DNA of 64,000 bases from Tsukamurella pulmonis (GTDB taxonomy: Bacteria > Actinomycetota > Actinomycetes > Mycobacteriales > Mycobacteriaceae). How positions within the stretch are numbered: position 1 is the stretch's first letter; every line of letters starts with the position of its first letter. Under the pieces are notes generated by a model. That model worked only from the letters and a program-made list of their open reading frames with translations, ran no database searches and had not been told where the DNA came from. Location of the stretch: positions 1-64,000 of the forward strand of contig NZ_FNLF01000002.1 in NCBI RefSeq assembly GCF_900103175.1, in the 5' to 3' direction. Made by a program: the position numbers and the translations under genes. Below, in pieces: positions 51,911 to 60,332 of this stretch.

Positions 51911-52281
51911 CTGACACCTTCGATCCGGCCGCCACGCTGGAGGCATTGCGCGAGGAGGCGGCGGCGCGCGACACCGCGCTGCAGAACATCGTGACGACCT
52001 ACAGCGAAGTCCACGCGGCGCAGCGCGCGCTCGAGGACGCGGTGACCGCGCACCAGACGGCGCGCAAGGACGGCGAGCCGTTCGGGATCACCGACGCGTT
52101 GCTCAAGCGGGCCAACATCGAACCCATCGGATCGCCGAGTAGGACGTCGAGCAAGCCGAGCAGCAAGTCCCGCAGCAAGCGGGGGACGGCGCAGCCGAAG
52201 GCGATCGCGGCAGCGCCGGCCACCGCCGCGCCCGCTCCTTCGCAGGACGCTCCGGCGCACGAGGAGCAGCGCGCGTCGTAG
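51907..52281 (+). CDS. Small coiled-coil protein with a basic tail
   Basis: A 124-residue protein: residues 1-55 are helical and charged (LEALREEAAARDTALQNIVT), residues 75-100 are a Ser/Lys/Arg-rich stretch likely to bind nucleic acid, and the end is an Ala/Pro tail. The family is not recognised. It ends the plus-strand operon at a very strong terminator. Confidence 0.65.
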   Translation: MTDTFDPAATLEALREEAAARDTALQNIVTTYSEVHAAQRALEDAVTAHQTARKDGEPFGITDALLKRANIEPIGSPSRTSSKPSSKSRSKRGTAQPKAIAAAPATAAPAPSQDAPAHEEQRAS

Positions 52282-52310
52282 GGCCTACGGTCTCTCGGAT
52301 CGCTCCACCA

Positions 52311-52352
52311 ACAACGGTGCCCTTCCCTCAGCTGAGGGAAGGGCACCGTTGT
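52311..52352. terminator. Perfect 19-bp terminator between convergent operons
   Basis: Arms 52311-52329 and 52334-52352 are exact complements (core GCCCTTCCCTC / GAGGGAAGGGC) around the loop AGCT. It lies between the stop at 52281 and the convergent stop at 52372 and is symmetric, so it should work in both directions. Confidence 0.88.
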
Positions 52353-52371
52353 GTGTGGAGGGTGCGTGCGG

Positions 52372-55300
52372 CTAGCGGGTGAGCCCGTCGTCGTCGCGGC
52401 TTGCGCTGTCGTGACTGCGCGGTGGTGCGTAGCGGTCACCGGTCGTCGGCGGCGGCGGCGTGGGTGCCGCAGGGCGCGTGACGCCGCCGTGGTCCCGGGC
52501 GTACCGAGCGGCTTCGTACTGATGCATCCTGCGGGCGGCCGCGGCGTAGTCCTCGGCGTTGGCGTAGTCCGACTCCTCGACCATCTTCTTGGTCGGGTTG
52601 AGCTGCAGACTCCATCCGTGGCGTCGGCCGGCGGCCTTCATGCGAGCGTCCGCGGCGGTGCGGCGGGCGATCGCTTCCGGGGTGTTCTGCTCGGCGGCGA
52701 TCTCAGTGCGCAGACGGTGCACGGTCACCTCGAGGTCGCGGAGCTCGTCCGCCTCCTCGAACGGTGCGTCGATCTTCGGCGAGTTCACGACGATGTCGTC
52801 GCGGTAGTCGTCGATCATCGTCTGCGTCGTCGGGATGCGGTCCGGCAGGCTCGCGTACAGGTTCTCGATCCGCGTGGCGAAGCCCGATCGCATGGCGCTG
52901 CTGCTCTCGCCACCGTCGTCGAGCAGTGTCTGTTCACCGAAGAGATTCTTCTTGGTGATCGACAGCGCGGGCTCGCCGGGCATGTCGAGCCAGACCCTGA
53001 TCATCTCGCTCTCCAGCGGGCGGTTCATGCGGACGTCGATGTCGCCGGGCATCGTCGCGATGACCTCGCTGCGCATCGCACCCTGGCCCTTGAGCGCGAC
53101 GTACACCGAGCGTGCCCGGTCCAGCAGCGCGGCGCTGCGGTCGGTGCGCTCGACGAAGGCGCGGCCGGCGACGGTGAATGGCTTACCCTTCGCGTCCCAC
53201 CCGGTGAGGTTCTCGTCGACGACGCGGCGGTAGACCTCGATGCGGTCCTCGAGGAGGGGAATCTCGTGGTCGGCATGGCGGACGCGGTGCGATGCGGCGA
53301 ACCGGGCCTCGCGGTGCGCGCCCTCCAACGCGCGCAGCTCCTTGAGCTTCTCCTCGCTCTCGACCAGTTCCATGAACCGAGGGTCGCCGGTCGCCGCAGC
53401 CTTGGTAGCCGCTGCCGCCTCGACCAAGCTCTGTTCCTCGACGTCCTCGATCGAGGTGACGTTGTCGTCGAGCTGCCCGTTCTTGGCCTGCTCGATGAAC
53501 ATCGCCTTGCTCTCGACCTTGGCCCACATGACGGTGTCGGTGGACGCCTCGGAGACGTACGAGCAGATGTGCACCTGGCTGTGCTGGTTGCCCTGCCGAA
53601 TGATGCGGCCCTCGCGCTGCTCCAGATCGGCCGGCCGCCACGGGACGTCGACGTGGTGGAGTGCGACGAGCCGCGCCTGCACGTTCATGCCGGTGCCCAT
53701 CTTCGCGGTCGATCCGATGAGGACCGAGATCCGGCCTGACACGCACGCGGCCTGCAGACGACTGCGCTGCGCAGCGGTCTTGGCCTGGTGGATGTAGGCG
53801 ATCGCCTCGGCGGGGATACCGCGGGCGACCATCTCGTCGCGCATGGCGTCGTAGAGCGACCACCCGCCGTTCGGCTTCGGCGTCCCGAGATCGCAGAACA
53901 CCAGCTGCAGCGCGCCCGGGATCGGAGAGACCTCACCGTTGGGTCCGAGGTAGGTCCGCTCGGCGTACTCGTGGTGGATGCTGGCGACCCGTTCCGCGAC
54001 GGCGTACGCGCGGGAGAAGCCGGGTGCCGGCGGATCCATCCGAGCGAGCCGGGGATCGAGCGCGGCTTTGCGGCCATCGCCGAGCACCTTGAGCGTGTTG
54101 TCGAGATCCGGGCGTGCCGGGTCCGCGTTGTCGAGTCGGTACTCGAGGTCCGCGCTGAAGTCGCGGAACTCCTGACTCGACGGTGTGGTGATGATTTCGC
54201 GGCCGCCGGCCTTCGGGAGCTTGCCACCGGTCTCCTCGTCGACCTGCGCGCGGATCACCACGTCGGTGAATTGGGAGGTGATGGCGAACATCTCGCGGGG
54301 GTTCTTGAACGCCGCGACTCTCGTGACGACTTTCAACTTGGTGCCGGTCGTATTGGTGACCGTCTCCGATCGCGTGGTAGTGAACGACGCTCCCCAGTCG
54401 TTGATGCTGTCGACGCCCGCGTCCGCGAGGAGGTCGGGGCGTAGGTAGCTCTGCATCACCCACGCCTCGGCAAGGCTGTTGGCGATCGGGGTGCCGGTGC
54501 TAAAGCACGCGACGCGCTCGGCGCCGCGGACGACGAACCGGCCTTCAGCGGCCGCGCGGTTGCGGGCGCCCTCGCGCAGGACCGACAACTTCAACGCGAG
54601 ATCCTCGGCCTTCTGCGAGCCGGGGTGCGAGAGCGATTCGACAGAGGAGATCCGCGACTTGTTCTTGAAGTCGTGCGCCTCGTCGACGAACAAGTAGTCG
54701 CAGCCGGTCTGCTCGAAGGTGACGCGACCCTCGCCGTCCTTCTTGGCGGCGTTGGCGAGCTTCTCCAGGCGGGACTCGAGGCGGACCTTCATCCGTTCGA
54801 GCGCCTTGGTCGTTGCCGGGTTCAGGTCGCTGCCCTTCGCGGCCTTCATGCGCCGCTGCTCCTCCTCCAAGGATGCGATCTGGTCTTCGATGTACTTCTG
54901 CTGCCGCTCAGGCGCGACGCTGATCAACTCGAAGACGCTCGACGGCACGATCACCATGTCCCAGTTGCTCGTGGCGCTCTGCGCGACCAGCAGGCGCCGG
55001 GCATCGACGTCCATCCCCTTGCGGCCGACGAGAACGTTGGCCGCGGGCAGCCACTGCTTGACCTCGCGTCCGAATTGCTCGATGAGGTGCGTGGGGACGA
55101 CGATCCAGGGCTGGTTGACCAGGCCGCGGCGTTTGAGTTCCATCGCGCCCATGAACATCGAGCCGGTCTTGCCGGCGCCGACCACGTGATCGAGCAGCAC
55201 GGTCGGCTCGGCCGCGATCCTGGCAACTGCATTTCTCTGGTAGCTGTGCGCGGTGAACGCCGCCGAGACGTCGGGAAGCTGGAGGTAGCGGCCGTCGTAC

Positions 55301-58300
55301 TTCGGTGCGACGAAGCCGTTGAACCGGCGGTTCCACTCGCCAAGGAGGCGGTCCCGGCGGCTATCGTCGTTCCACAGCCACCCCTGGAACTCCGCGGTGA
55401 TCTTGCGGGCCTGGACCTGGGCCAGCGTCGTGGCCGGACCGTTGACCTCCGGGGCGCCGCGCTCGCGCTCGAGGAGACTGTTTCGGATCACGATCGGTCG
55501 CTGATTGAGCAGGGTCTCGAACAGCTCGACGGCGTCCATGCTCTTGCCGTTGAGCTCCACGCCGTACTCGGTCTTGACGATGGCACTGTAGCGGCCGCCG
55601 CCGCGGGTGCTCACCGTCCAGGACACCGACGAGTGCTCGACGATGACGGAGTCGATGCCGAACGTCTCCTCAGCGAAGGCCGCGTAGTCGTTGGGGTGGA
55701 CCCAGGTCTCGCCGAGCGAGATGTCACCGATCTGGGACGGCCCCTTCGGAGTCGGGATGGCCGCGCGCAGCGCGGAGTGCAGCGCGGGCCAGTCGCTGTT
55801 GCCCGGGTCGTCCTCAATGAGCCGAGCGACGCGGTCCGCCTTCTTGATCACCTGCCCTGAGACCACGGCCTCGGCCGGCTGCAGGCGATGCCGCATGTCG
55901 TCCGGGTCTGGGTAGGCCAGCCCACGGATCTGCTCGCGGGCCTCGTCGGGCGTGACGCCGAGCAGCTCTGCCACGCGCCCGAGGTCGACGTAGGCGGACT
56001 CACCGACGCTGACGGCGATCGCCTCCTGCGGGGTCTGCGCGGTGGCCACGCGCCGCGGCGGCGCGACCACATCGCGGGAGAAGATGTCGGCCTTCTCCGC
56101 CTTGCCGGTCTCCTCGTCCCAGCGTTCGAGGGCCAGGAGCAACGCGACGCCCGGGTCGCCGCGGAGCGCCTCGAGGTGGATCTGACGCCGCACGATCGGG
56201 CTGGCGAGCCACGCCTGCTCCTCGTGCTCGGCGAGCGTGTCGTCCGGGATCGGGCCGGCGTACGGCTCGTCGGTCTCTCGATCGCGGTTGGCGTGCCGCC
56301 ACTTGCCCTCGAGGGCGAGCATCTTCGCCGCGGCCTGCTCCTCGGTCCGTTCCTTCCCGCCCGAGACCTTGACGCGGTTGATCGGACCGTTGCTGGCGAC
56401 GTAGGCGTCGTAGACACGGTTGAGTTCCCGGCGTAGGGCGTTGCGGTCGTCGACGCTGACGTTGCCGGCGCGCTGGCTGGTGATCGTCGACTCCGCGAGG
56501 GTCCGCAGGCGCAGCAGGTGCCGGGTCTCGACCTTCCTCGAGTCGGGGACCTTCACCAGCTCCGGATCGCCGCTGAAGCCGCGGCGGTAGAAGTCGCCCG
56601 TGGCCTCGTCGTACTCCACCTGACCGATCGGCGGTTCGTTCTCGTACAGCTCGGCCGCGGTCGCCAGGCCCGGGGTGGTCGCGGTCTCCTGCGGCACCTG
56701 GCCCGCGCGGAGGCCGGCGCCGCGGTCGACGGCGTCGTCGATGATCGGCGCCATAGCCTGACGCAGCCGCGCCGGCACCTGCTCGAGGTCCTCGGCGTCG
56801 ACGCGCATCTCCGGTCCGTACTGGCCGGTGGCCGCGTGCATGCGGCCGATGACGTGGTCCGGGTGCTGGGCGAAGTAGCGGTTCACCGGCACCGTGGCCA
56901 TCGCGCCGTTGGGCATCTCCAGCTCGGTCTGGTCCGAGCTGAGCCAGTCGACGGTGTCGGGATGCGGGACGCGCTCGTCCTCCGCGCGGCGCCGGAACAC
57001 CAGCAGGTCGGTCACGACCGAGGTGGCCGCGACCCGGCGGAAGGTGTTCGCGGGAAGCCGGAAGGCGCCGACAAGTTCGGCCGATTCGTGCATCTCGCGG
57101 CGGGCGGTCGCGCCGAGCGTGTCGAGTGTGTGCGTGCTGGTGATCAGCGCGAGGTACCCGCCGGGCTTGGTCAGGTGCATAGACTTGAGGATGAAGTGGT
57201 TGTGAATCGAGTGGCCGCGTTGGTTGTGGACAGGGTCGACGAGCGAGAAGCTGCCGAACGGGACGTTGCCGATGGTGGCGATGAAGCTGCCGTCGCCGAC
57301 GCGGGTGCGCTCGAAGGGCTCGTTGCGGACCTGGGCGCCCGGATAGAGGTAGTGGGCGATCTTGGAGGAGACCGGGTCCAGCTCGACGCCGACCATCGTT
57401 GCGGACGACGGTGCGGTACCGATGAAGGTGCCGGCGCCGGATCCGGGCTCGAGGACCCGGCCGCCCTCGAAGCCTGCCCGTTCGAGCATGTCCCACATCA
57501 CCGTGGTGATCGCGGGATCGGTGTAGTGGGCGTTGAGCGTGGAACGCTTCGCGGCGCGGATCTCGTCGTCGGTCAGGACCGCGTACAGCGCGTCGCGGTC
57601 GTCCTTCCACTCGGGCCGGCTCTCGTCGAATACCGTCGGGGCGCCGCCCCAGCCGGACCAGCGGGCGAGCACGTCCTGTTCGTCCGGCGTCGCGTACCGC
57701 TGCTGCTCTTCGAGCTGCGCGACGAGTTCGAGGGCGGCGATGTTGGCTCGCACGCGGCTCTTCTCGCCCGACGGAACCGTGACCTCACCGGGGTGCGCGT
57801 AGCTGCGCGGCGGGACGTACGGATGCTGCTCCACCGCGCTGGCCGCGTCATCGGCGCCGTCGTCGACCGTGTGGTCGGTGTCCGCCTGGTCCTCGTCGTC
57901 CGCATCGTCGACGTCGGCATCCTCGAGGTCGGTCTCCAGGCCGGCGATGACGGTGCTCGCTTCGATCCAGACCCGCGAGCCATCGGGGCGCACGGCCTCC
58001 TGGGTGCGTACCTTCGTCATCTGCGAGAGCGGGACGCCCATCTCCTCCTGGGGCACCGTCGGCAGCTCCGTCGGATCGAGCGAGGGAAGGTCCGTGCCGC
58101 CCGGGTCGATCGACGCGGGGTTGGTCGGGATCCGGAAGTCCTCGTCCCCCGGATCGAACAGCGAGAGTTGGGCGTCGTCTACTTCTCGTCGACGGCCTCG
58201 GCGATTGCCGCGACCCTTGCTTCGACCAGCTCCCGCAGCGTCGTCGCGAGCGGGTCGCTCGGGCCCGCGGGCAGCTGCTCCCCGTCCTCGTCCCGTGCCT

Positions 58301-58428
58301 GCAGCAGATCCCCTGCCAGCACCCGGAACCGCGTCTCCGTCGCCTCCTCCGGCCAGAGCGTCGTAACCAGGTCCTCGATCTCCTGCGTCGGCGCCGTCGC
58401 CTCCTCGCTGTCCCAGCGCTCCGTCCAC
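52372..58428 (-). CDS. Giant DNA methylase-helicase protein (DarB-like)
   Basis: The protein has about 2000 residues. After an acidic N-terminal part with DAQLSLFDPG comes an N6-adenine methylase domain with LEPGSGAGTFIG (motif I) and IGNVPFGSFS (the NPPF-type motif, with Val for the first Pro). A linker leads to a SNF2-type helicase with DHVVGAGKTGSMFMGAMELK, YLFVDEAHDFKN, and QREGRIIRQGNQHSQVH as motif VI. Such fusions, like DarB of phage P1, are common in conjugative elements and are thought to protect incoming DNA from restriction. The start is unsettled: GTG 58428 is the nearest normal start upstream, but it lies inside the preceding gene. Confidence 0.75.
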   Translation of the reverse strand: MDGALGQRGGDGADAGDRGPGYDALAGGGDGDAVPGAGRGSAAGTGRGRGAAARGPERPARDDAAGAGRSKGRGNRRGRRREVDDAQLSLFDPGDEDFRIPTNPASIDPGGTDLPSLDPTELPTVPQEEMGVPLSQMTKVRTQEAVRPDGSRVWIEASTVIAGLETDLEDADVDDADDEDQADTDHTVDDGADDAASAVEQHPYVPPRSYAHPGEVTVPSGEKSRVRANIAALELVAQLEEQQRYATPDEQDVLARWSGWGGAPTVFDESRPEWKDDRDALYAVLTDDEIRAAKRSTLNAHYTDPAITTVMWDMLERAGFEGGRVLEPGSGAGTFIGTAPSSATMVGVELDPVSSKIAHYLYPGAQVRNEPFERTRVGDGSFIATIGNVPFGSFSLVDPVHNQRGHSIHNHFILKSMHLTKPGGYLALITSTHTLDTLGATARREMHESAELVGAFRLPANTFRRVAATSVVTDLLVFRRRAEDERVPHPDTVDWLSSDQTELEMPNGAMATVPVNRYFAQHPDHVIGRMHAATGQYGPEMRVDAEDLEQVPARLRQAMAPIIDDAVDRGAGLRAGQVPQETATTPGLATAAELYENEPPIGQVEYDEATGDFYRRGFSGDPELVKVPDSRKVETRHLLRLRTLAESTITSQRAGNVSVDDRNALRRELNRVYDAYVASNGPINRVKVSGGKERTEEQAAAKMLALEGKWRHANRDRETDEPYAGPIPDDTLAEHEEQAWLASPIVRRQIHLEALRGDPGVALLLALERWDEETGKAEKADIFSRDVVAPPRRVATAQTPQEAIAVSVGESAYVDLGRVAELLGVTPDEAREQIRGLAYPDPDDMRHRLQPAEAVVSGQVIKKADRVARLIEDDPGNSDWPALHSALRAAIPTPKGPSQIGDISLGETWVHPNDYAAFAEETFGIDSVIVEHSSVSWTVSTRGGGRYSAIVKTEYGVELNGKSMDAVELFETLLNQRPIVIRNSLLERERGAPEVNGPATTLAQVQARKITAEFQGWLWNDDSRRDRLLGEWNRRFNGFVAPKYDGRYLQLPDVSAAFTAHSYQRNAVARIAAEPTVLLDHVVGAGKTGSMFMGAMELKRRGLVNQPWIVVPTHLIEQFGREVKQWLPAANVLVGRKGMDVDARRLLVAQSATSNWDMVIVPSSVFELISVAPERQQKYIEDQIASLEEEQRRMKAAKGSDLNPATTKALERMKVRLESRLEKLANAAKKDGEGRVTFEQTGCDYLFVDEAHDFKNKSRISSVESLSHPGSQKAEDLALKLSVLREGARNRAAAEGRFVVRGAERVACFSTGTPIANSLAEAWVMQSYLRPDLLADAGVDSINDWGASFTTTRSETVTNTTGTKLKVVTRVAAFKNPREMFAITSQFTDVVIRAQVDEETGGKLPKAGGREIITTPSSQEFRDFSADLEYRLDNADPARPDLDNTLKVLGDGRKAALDPRLARMDPPAPGFSRAYAVAERVASIHHEYAERTYLGPNGEVSPIPGALQLVFCDLGTPKPNGGWSLYDAMRDEMVARGIPAEAIAYIHQAKTAAQRSRLQAACVSGRISVLIGSTAKMGTGMNVQARLVALHHVDVPWRPADLEQREGRIIRQGNQHSQVHICSYVSEASTDTVMWAKVESKAMFIEQAKNGQLDDNVTSIEDVEEQSLVEAAAATKAAATGDPRFMELVESEEKLKELRALEGAHREARFAASHRVRHADHEIPLLEDRIEVYRRVVDENLTGWDAKGKPFTVAGRAFVERTDRSAALLDRARSVYVALKGQGAMRSEVIATMPGDIDVRMNRPLESEMIRVWLDMPGEPALSITKKNLFGEQTLLDDGGESSSAMRSGFATRIENLYASLPDRIPTTQTMIDDYRDDIVVNSPKIDAPFEEADELRDLEVTVHRLRTEIAAEQNTPEAIARRTAADARMKAAGRRHGWSLQLNPTKKMVEESDYANAEDYAAAARRMHQYEAARYARDHGGVTRPAAPTPPPPTTGDRYAPPRSHDSASRDDDGLTR

Positions 58429-58739
58429 GTCCGGGGCTGCGCCGGCTCCTCGTCCGTCGACGTCGACGCGCCCTCCCACAGCTGTGCGAGCACCTGCTCG
58501 GTCGCGCTCTGGCGCGCCGTCTGCAGCAGGCCTAACTTCTCCATGTAGCCGATCGCCTGGCCCGGATGTTCCTGCAGCCACTGGCTGCTCAGCGTCCGCT
58601 CCATCGCCGAGGCCGCCTGCTCCACCTGCAGCTCCAGCTCGGCCGTCCGCTGGTCGAGCATCTCCTCGTACCCCGCCCGATCCATCGTCGACAGCTCCTG
58701 GCTGTACCGATCGTGCAGCGCTTCCCGAATTCCGGTCAT
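58179..58739 (-). CDS. Helical protein upstream of, and overlapping, the methylase-helicase gene
   Basis: A 186-residue protein starts at ATG 58739, with AGGGGAA upstream. It is acidic and helical (YEEMLDQRTAELELQVEQAA, WLQEHPGQAIGYMEKLGLLQ), ending AAIAEAVDEK. The family is not recognised. Its stop at 58179 lies just before the codons for DAQLSLFDPG of the giant protein, which is read in another frame. The open frame of the giant protein continues upstream through this whole gene, but in this stretch it has low-complexity Gly/Ala/Arg/Asp composition. The two may be linked by frameshifting or be one gene in an ancestor. Confidence 0.65.
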   Translation of the reverse strand: MTGIREALHDRYSQELSTMDRAGYEEMLDQRTAELELQVEQAASAMERTLSSQWLQEHPGQAIGYMEKLGLLQTARQSATEQVLAQLWEGASTSTDEEPAQPRTWTERWDSEEATAPTQEIEDLVTTLWPEEATETRFRVLAGDLLQARDEDGEQLPAGPSDPLATTLRELVEARVAAIAEAVDEK

Positions 58740-58812
58740 CGTGTTCCCCTGTTCCTTCTTCGTGCATGCCAAAAATACCCAGCTCACGCTGGTTGTCTGT
58801 CGCCATGAGATG

Positions 58813-58830
58813 ATTTGCCGTTTCTTCTCT
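58813..58830 (-). repeat. Dispersed motif, copy 7
   Basis: On the minus strand AGAGAAGAAACGGCAAAT, 4 nt before an ATG at 58806 and about 75 nt before the gene at 58739. It is the only copy on this strand and again stands at the head of a transcription unit. Confidence 0.7.
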
Positions 58831-58931
58831 TCGGTGTTCAGTTGACCTCTCGGATCACACCACACCCGGCGGCGGCCGGCTACCGAAACGCGGGGCCCGT
58901 GAGGAAGAAGACGTGCGTCGGCGCGGTGCTC

Positions 58932-59369
58932 CTACGCTGCGCGTTCTTGAAGATCACGCAGCCCCCAACCATGTTTCGCTGCTGGCACACCGAGCGCCTG
59001 GAGGTCCGCGAGGACCATCCGGCCGAGGTCTGCGCCGAGGTCCTTCGTCGCGGCGAAACCTCGGTTGTACTTGCCTAGCAGTTGGACAACACCTTCGGCG
59101 CGGGTGATCTGCACGTTGGCGACGAGGTCCCCGTCACGGAACAAGCCTAGAAGTACGTCCAGCCCAAGTTCGTTGCTGTAGCCACCGATGCAGGTCCGCA
59201 TCAAGGCACCCCATTGGGCGAGTTCCGCCGGAGTGCTCGCCACTGTGACGTCCAACCCGCCCAAGACCGGGCGCGTCTGGATCTGCTCGGTGAGGCGCGT
59301 GGCCCAGTCGGCGCGATCGGCTTCGGTCGCAAGGCGGTTGAGCCGTGCCCTTTCCTGGCATCGGAAGGC
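58932..59369 (-). pseudogene. 5'-truncated PcfJ-like protein
   Basis: The frame is open from a stop at 59370-59372 and reads like protein from its first codons (ERARLNRLATEADRADWATR), but there is no ATG or GTG; TTG 59264 is the first possible start and lies inside the protein-like sequence. The segments ELAQWGALMRTCIGGYSNEL and QLLGKYNRGF correspond to the conserved C-terminal part of PcfJ-like proteins (a CvgxY-type motif followed by a GKxNR-type motif), which occur in conjugative elements. The N-terminal two thirds of a normal PcfJ-like protein are missing. It is probably the remnant of a deletion at about 59.37 kb. Confidence 0.55.
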
Positions 59370-59486
59370 TTAACTGGTGCGTAGCCGCGTCAAGATCACG
59401 AAACTACCTGTGTTCCAATAGATTATTTCGTCTGCGACATGTATTGTATGAGTCATGGAACACCTGGCGGATCCCGAAATTTCTGC

Positions 59487-59518
59487 CATGGATACCTATT
59501 GCGATGTAGGTATCCATG
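59487..59518. promoter_or_regulatory. Inverted repeat (operator candidate) before the XRE-ImmA operon
   Basis: CATGGATACCTA (59487-59498) and TAGGTATCCATG (59507-59518) are perfect 12-bp complements around 8 nt, ending 15 bp before the ATG at 59534. The surrounding 150 bp are clearly richer in A and T than the rest of the window, as expected for a promoter. The XRE domain encoded at 60333 is the likely binder. Confidence 0.6.
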
Positions 59519-59533
59519 TGAAATCCTTCCCTC

Positions 59534-60271
59534 ATGAACCTGAAACAGGTGCGGGCGGCGTGCGACCGTCTTGTCCAGTTCCACAGCGAGGAACTCGGTC
59601 AGCTGAGGCGGGACCTCAACGCGGCGGTGGTGTGCGTCGGCAACACGTGGGAGCCGGAGTTCGGAGCACCGACCAACATGCCTGGGATGATGTACTGCAC
59701 TTCAGTGCGGGGCGTGTTGATCACACGGCGCATGAGGCGGGACACGGAGGTCCCACCGGGTGGTCGCGGGGCACTGACGACGAACATGGGCGCGGGGATG
59801 TCAGCCTTGATCGGCGACGGGCACGGGATGGACATGCGTGTGCGTCGCGACCAGGGAAACTTCGTGGTCGTCCGCGAGCGCACGCCGGAGGAGTCGGCGG
59901 CTCGCCGCTCGACCTCTCCCGAGGTTGCGGTCGACGATGCCGCATCTGTTGGGAAGCAGCTCAGCTTCCATGGTGGCGTGTTCGAGAATCTGGAGCGGCA
60001 CTTGGTGGTGGACCCAGACCAGAACATCGAGTTCCGCTGGTTCGTCATGTGGAGCACGGACCCACAGCGCAGCCAAGTTGCGAGCGCCTACCTTGCAGCC
60101 GTTCACGGCATCGACGACTCTCAGCCTGTGCTGTACGCGAAGAGTCCTCTGCCGGTACTGATCGGTGCAGGCGGATCGTCGACAACGACGCCCCAAATCG
60201 ACACGGCCGCCGACGACAACTTCGACGACATCTTGGACCAGCACGACGACGAGTCGACCGGCGAGTCCTGA
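59534..60271 (+). CDS. Hypothetical protein preceding the XRE-ImmA gene
   Basis: A 245-residue soluble protein starts with ATG 59534. It has alpha/beta composition, with QFHSEELGQLRRDLNAAVVC, a middle strand-rich part (RVRRDQGNFVVVRERTPEES) and NLERHLVVDPDQNIEFRWFV near residue 155. An acidic tail (DDNFDDILDQHDDE) closes it. I do not recognise the family. It is transcribed with the XRE-ImmA gene 61 nt further on, so it may be the substrate or partner of that protease. Confidence 0.65.
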   Translation: MNLKQVRAACDRLVQFHSEELGQLRRDLNAAVVCVGNTWEPEFGAPTNMPGMMYCTSVRGVLITRRMRRDTEVPPGGRGALTTNMGAGMSALIGDGHGMDMRVRRDQGNFVVVRERTPEESAARRSTSPEVAVDDAASVGKQLSFHGGVFENLERHLVVDPDQNIEFRWFVMWSTDPQRSQVASAYLAAVHGIDDSQPVLYAKSPLPVLIGAGGSSTTTPQIDTAADDNFDDILDQHDDESTGES

Positions 60272-60332
60272 GTGTTTGGAATGTGTCGGATCCTTGGTTT
60301 AGCGTCGCCGGTGGCGACAAAGCGAGGCAACG

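Noticed and set aside
56518-58548. 676-codon plus-strand frame opposite the methylase-helicase
   Set aside because: Low-complexity Val/Gly/Arg composition typical of the complementary strand of a high-GC gene.
58428-58806. ATG 58806 as start of the giant methylase-helicase
   Set aside because: It would force the whole 186-residue upstream gene to be read in a second frame with low-complexity product; kept only as an alternative.
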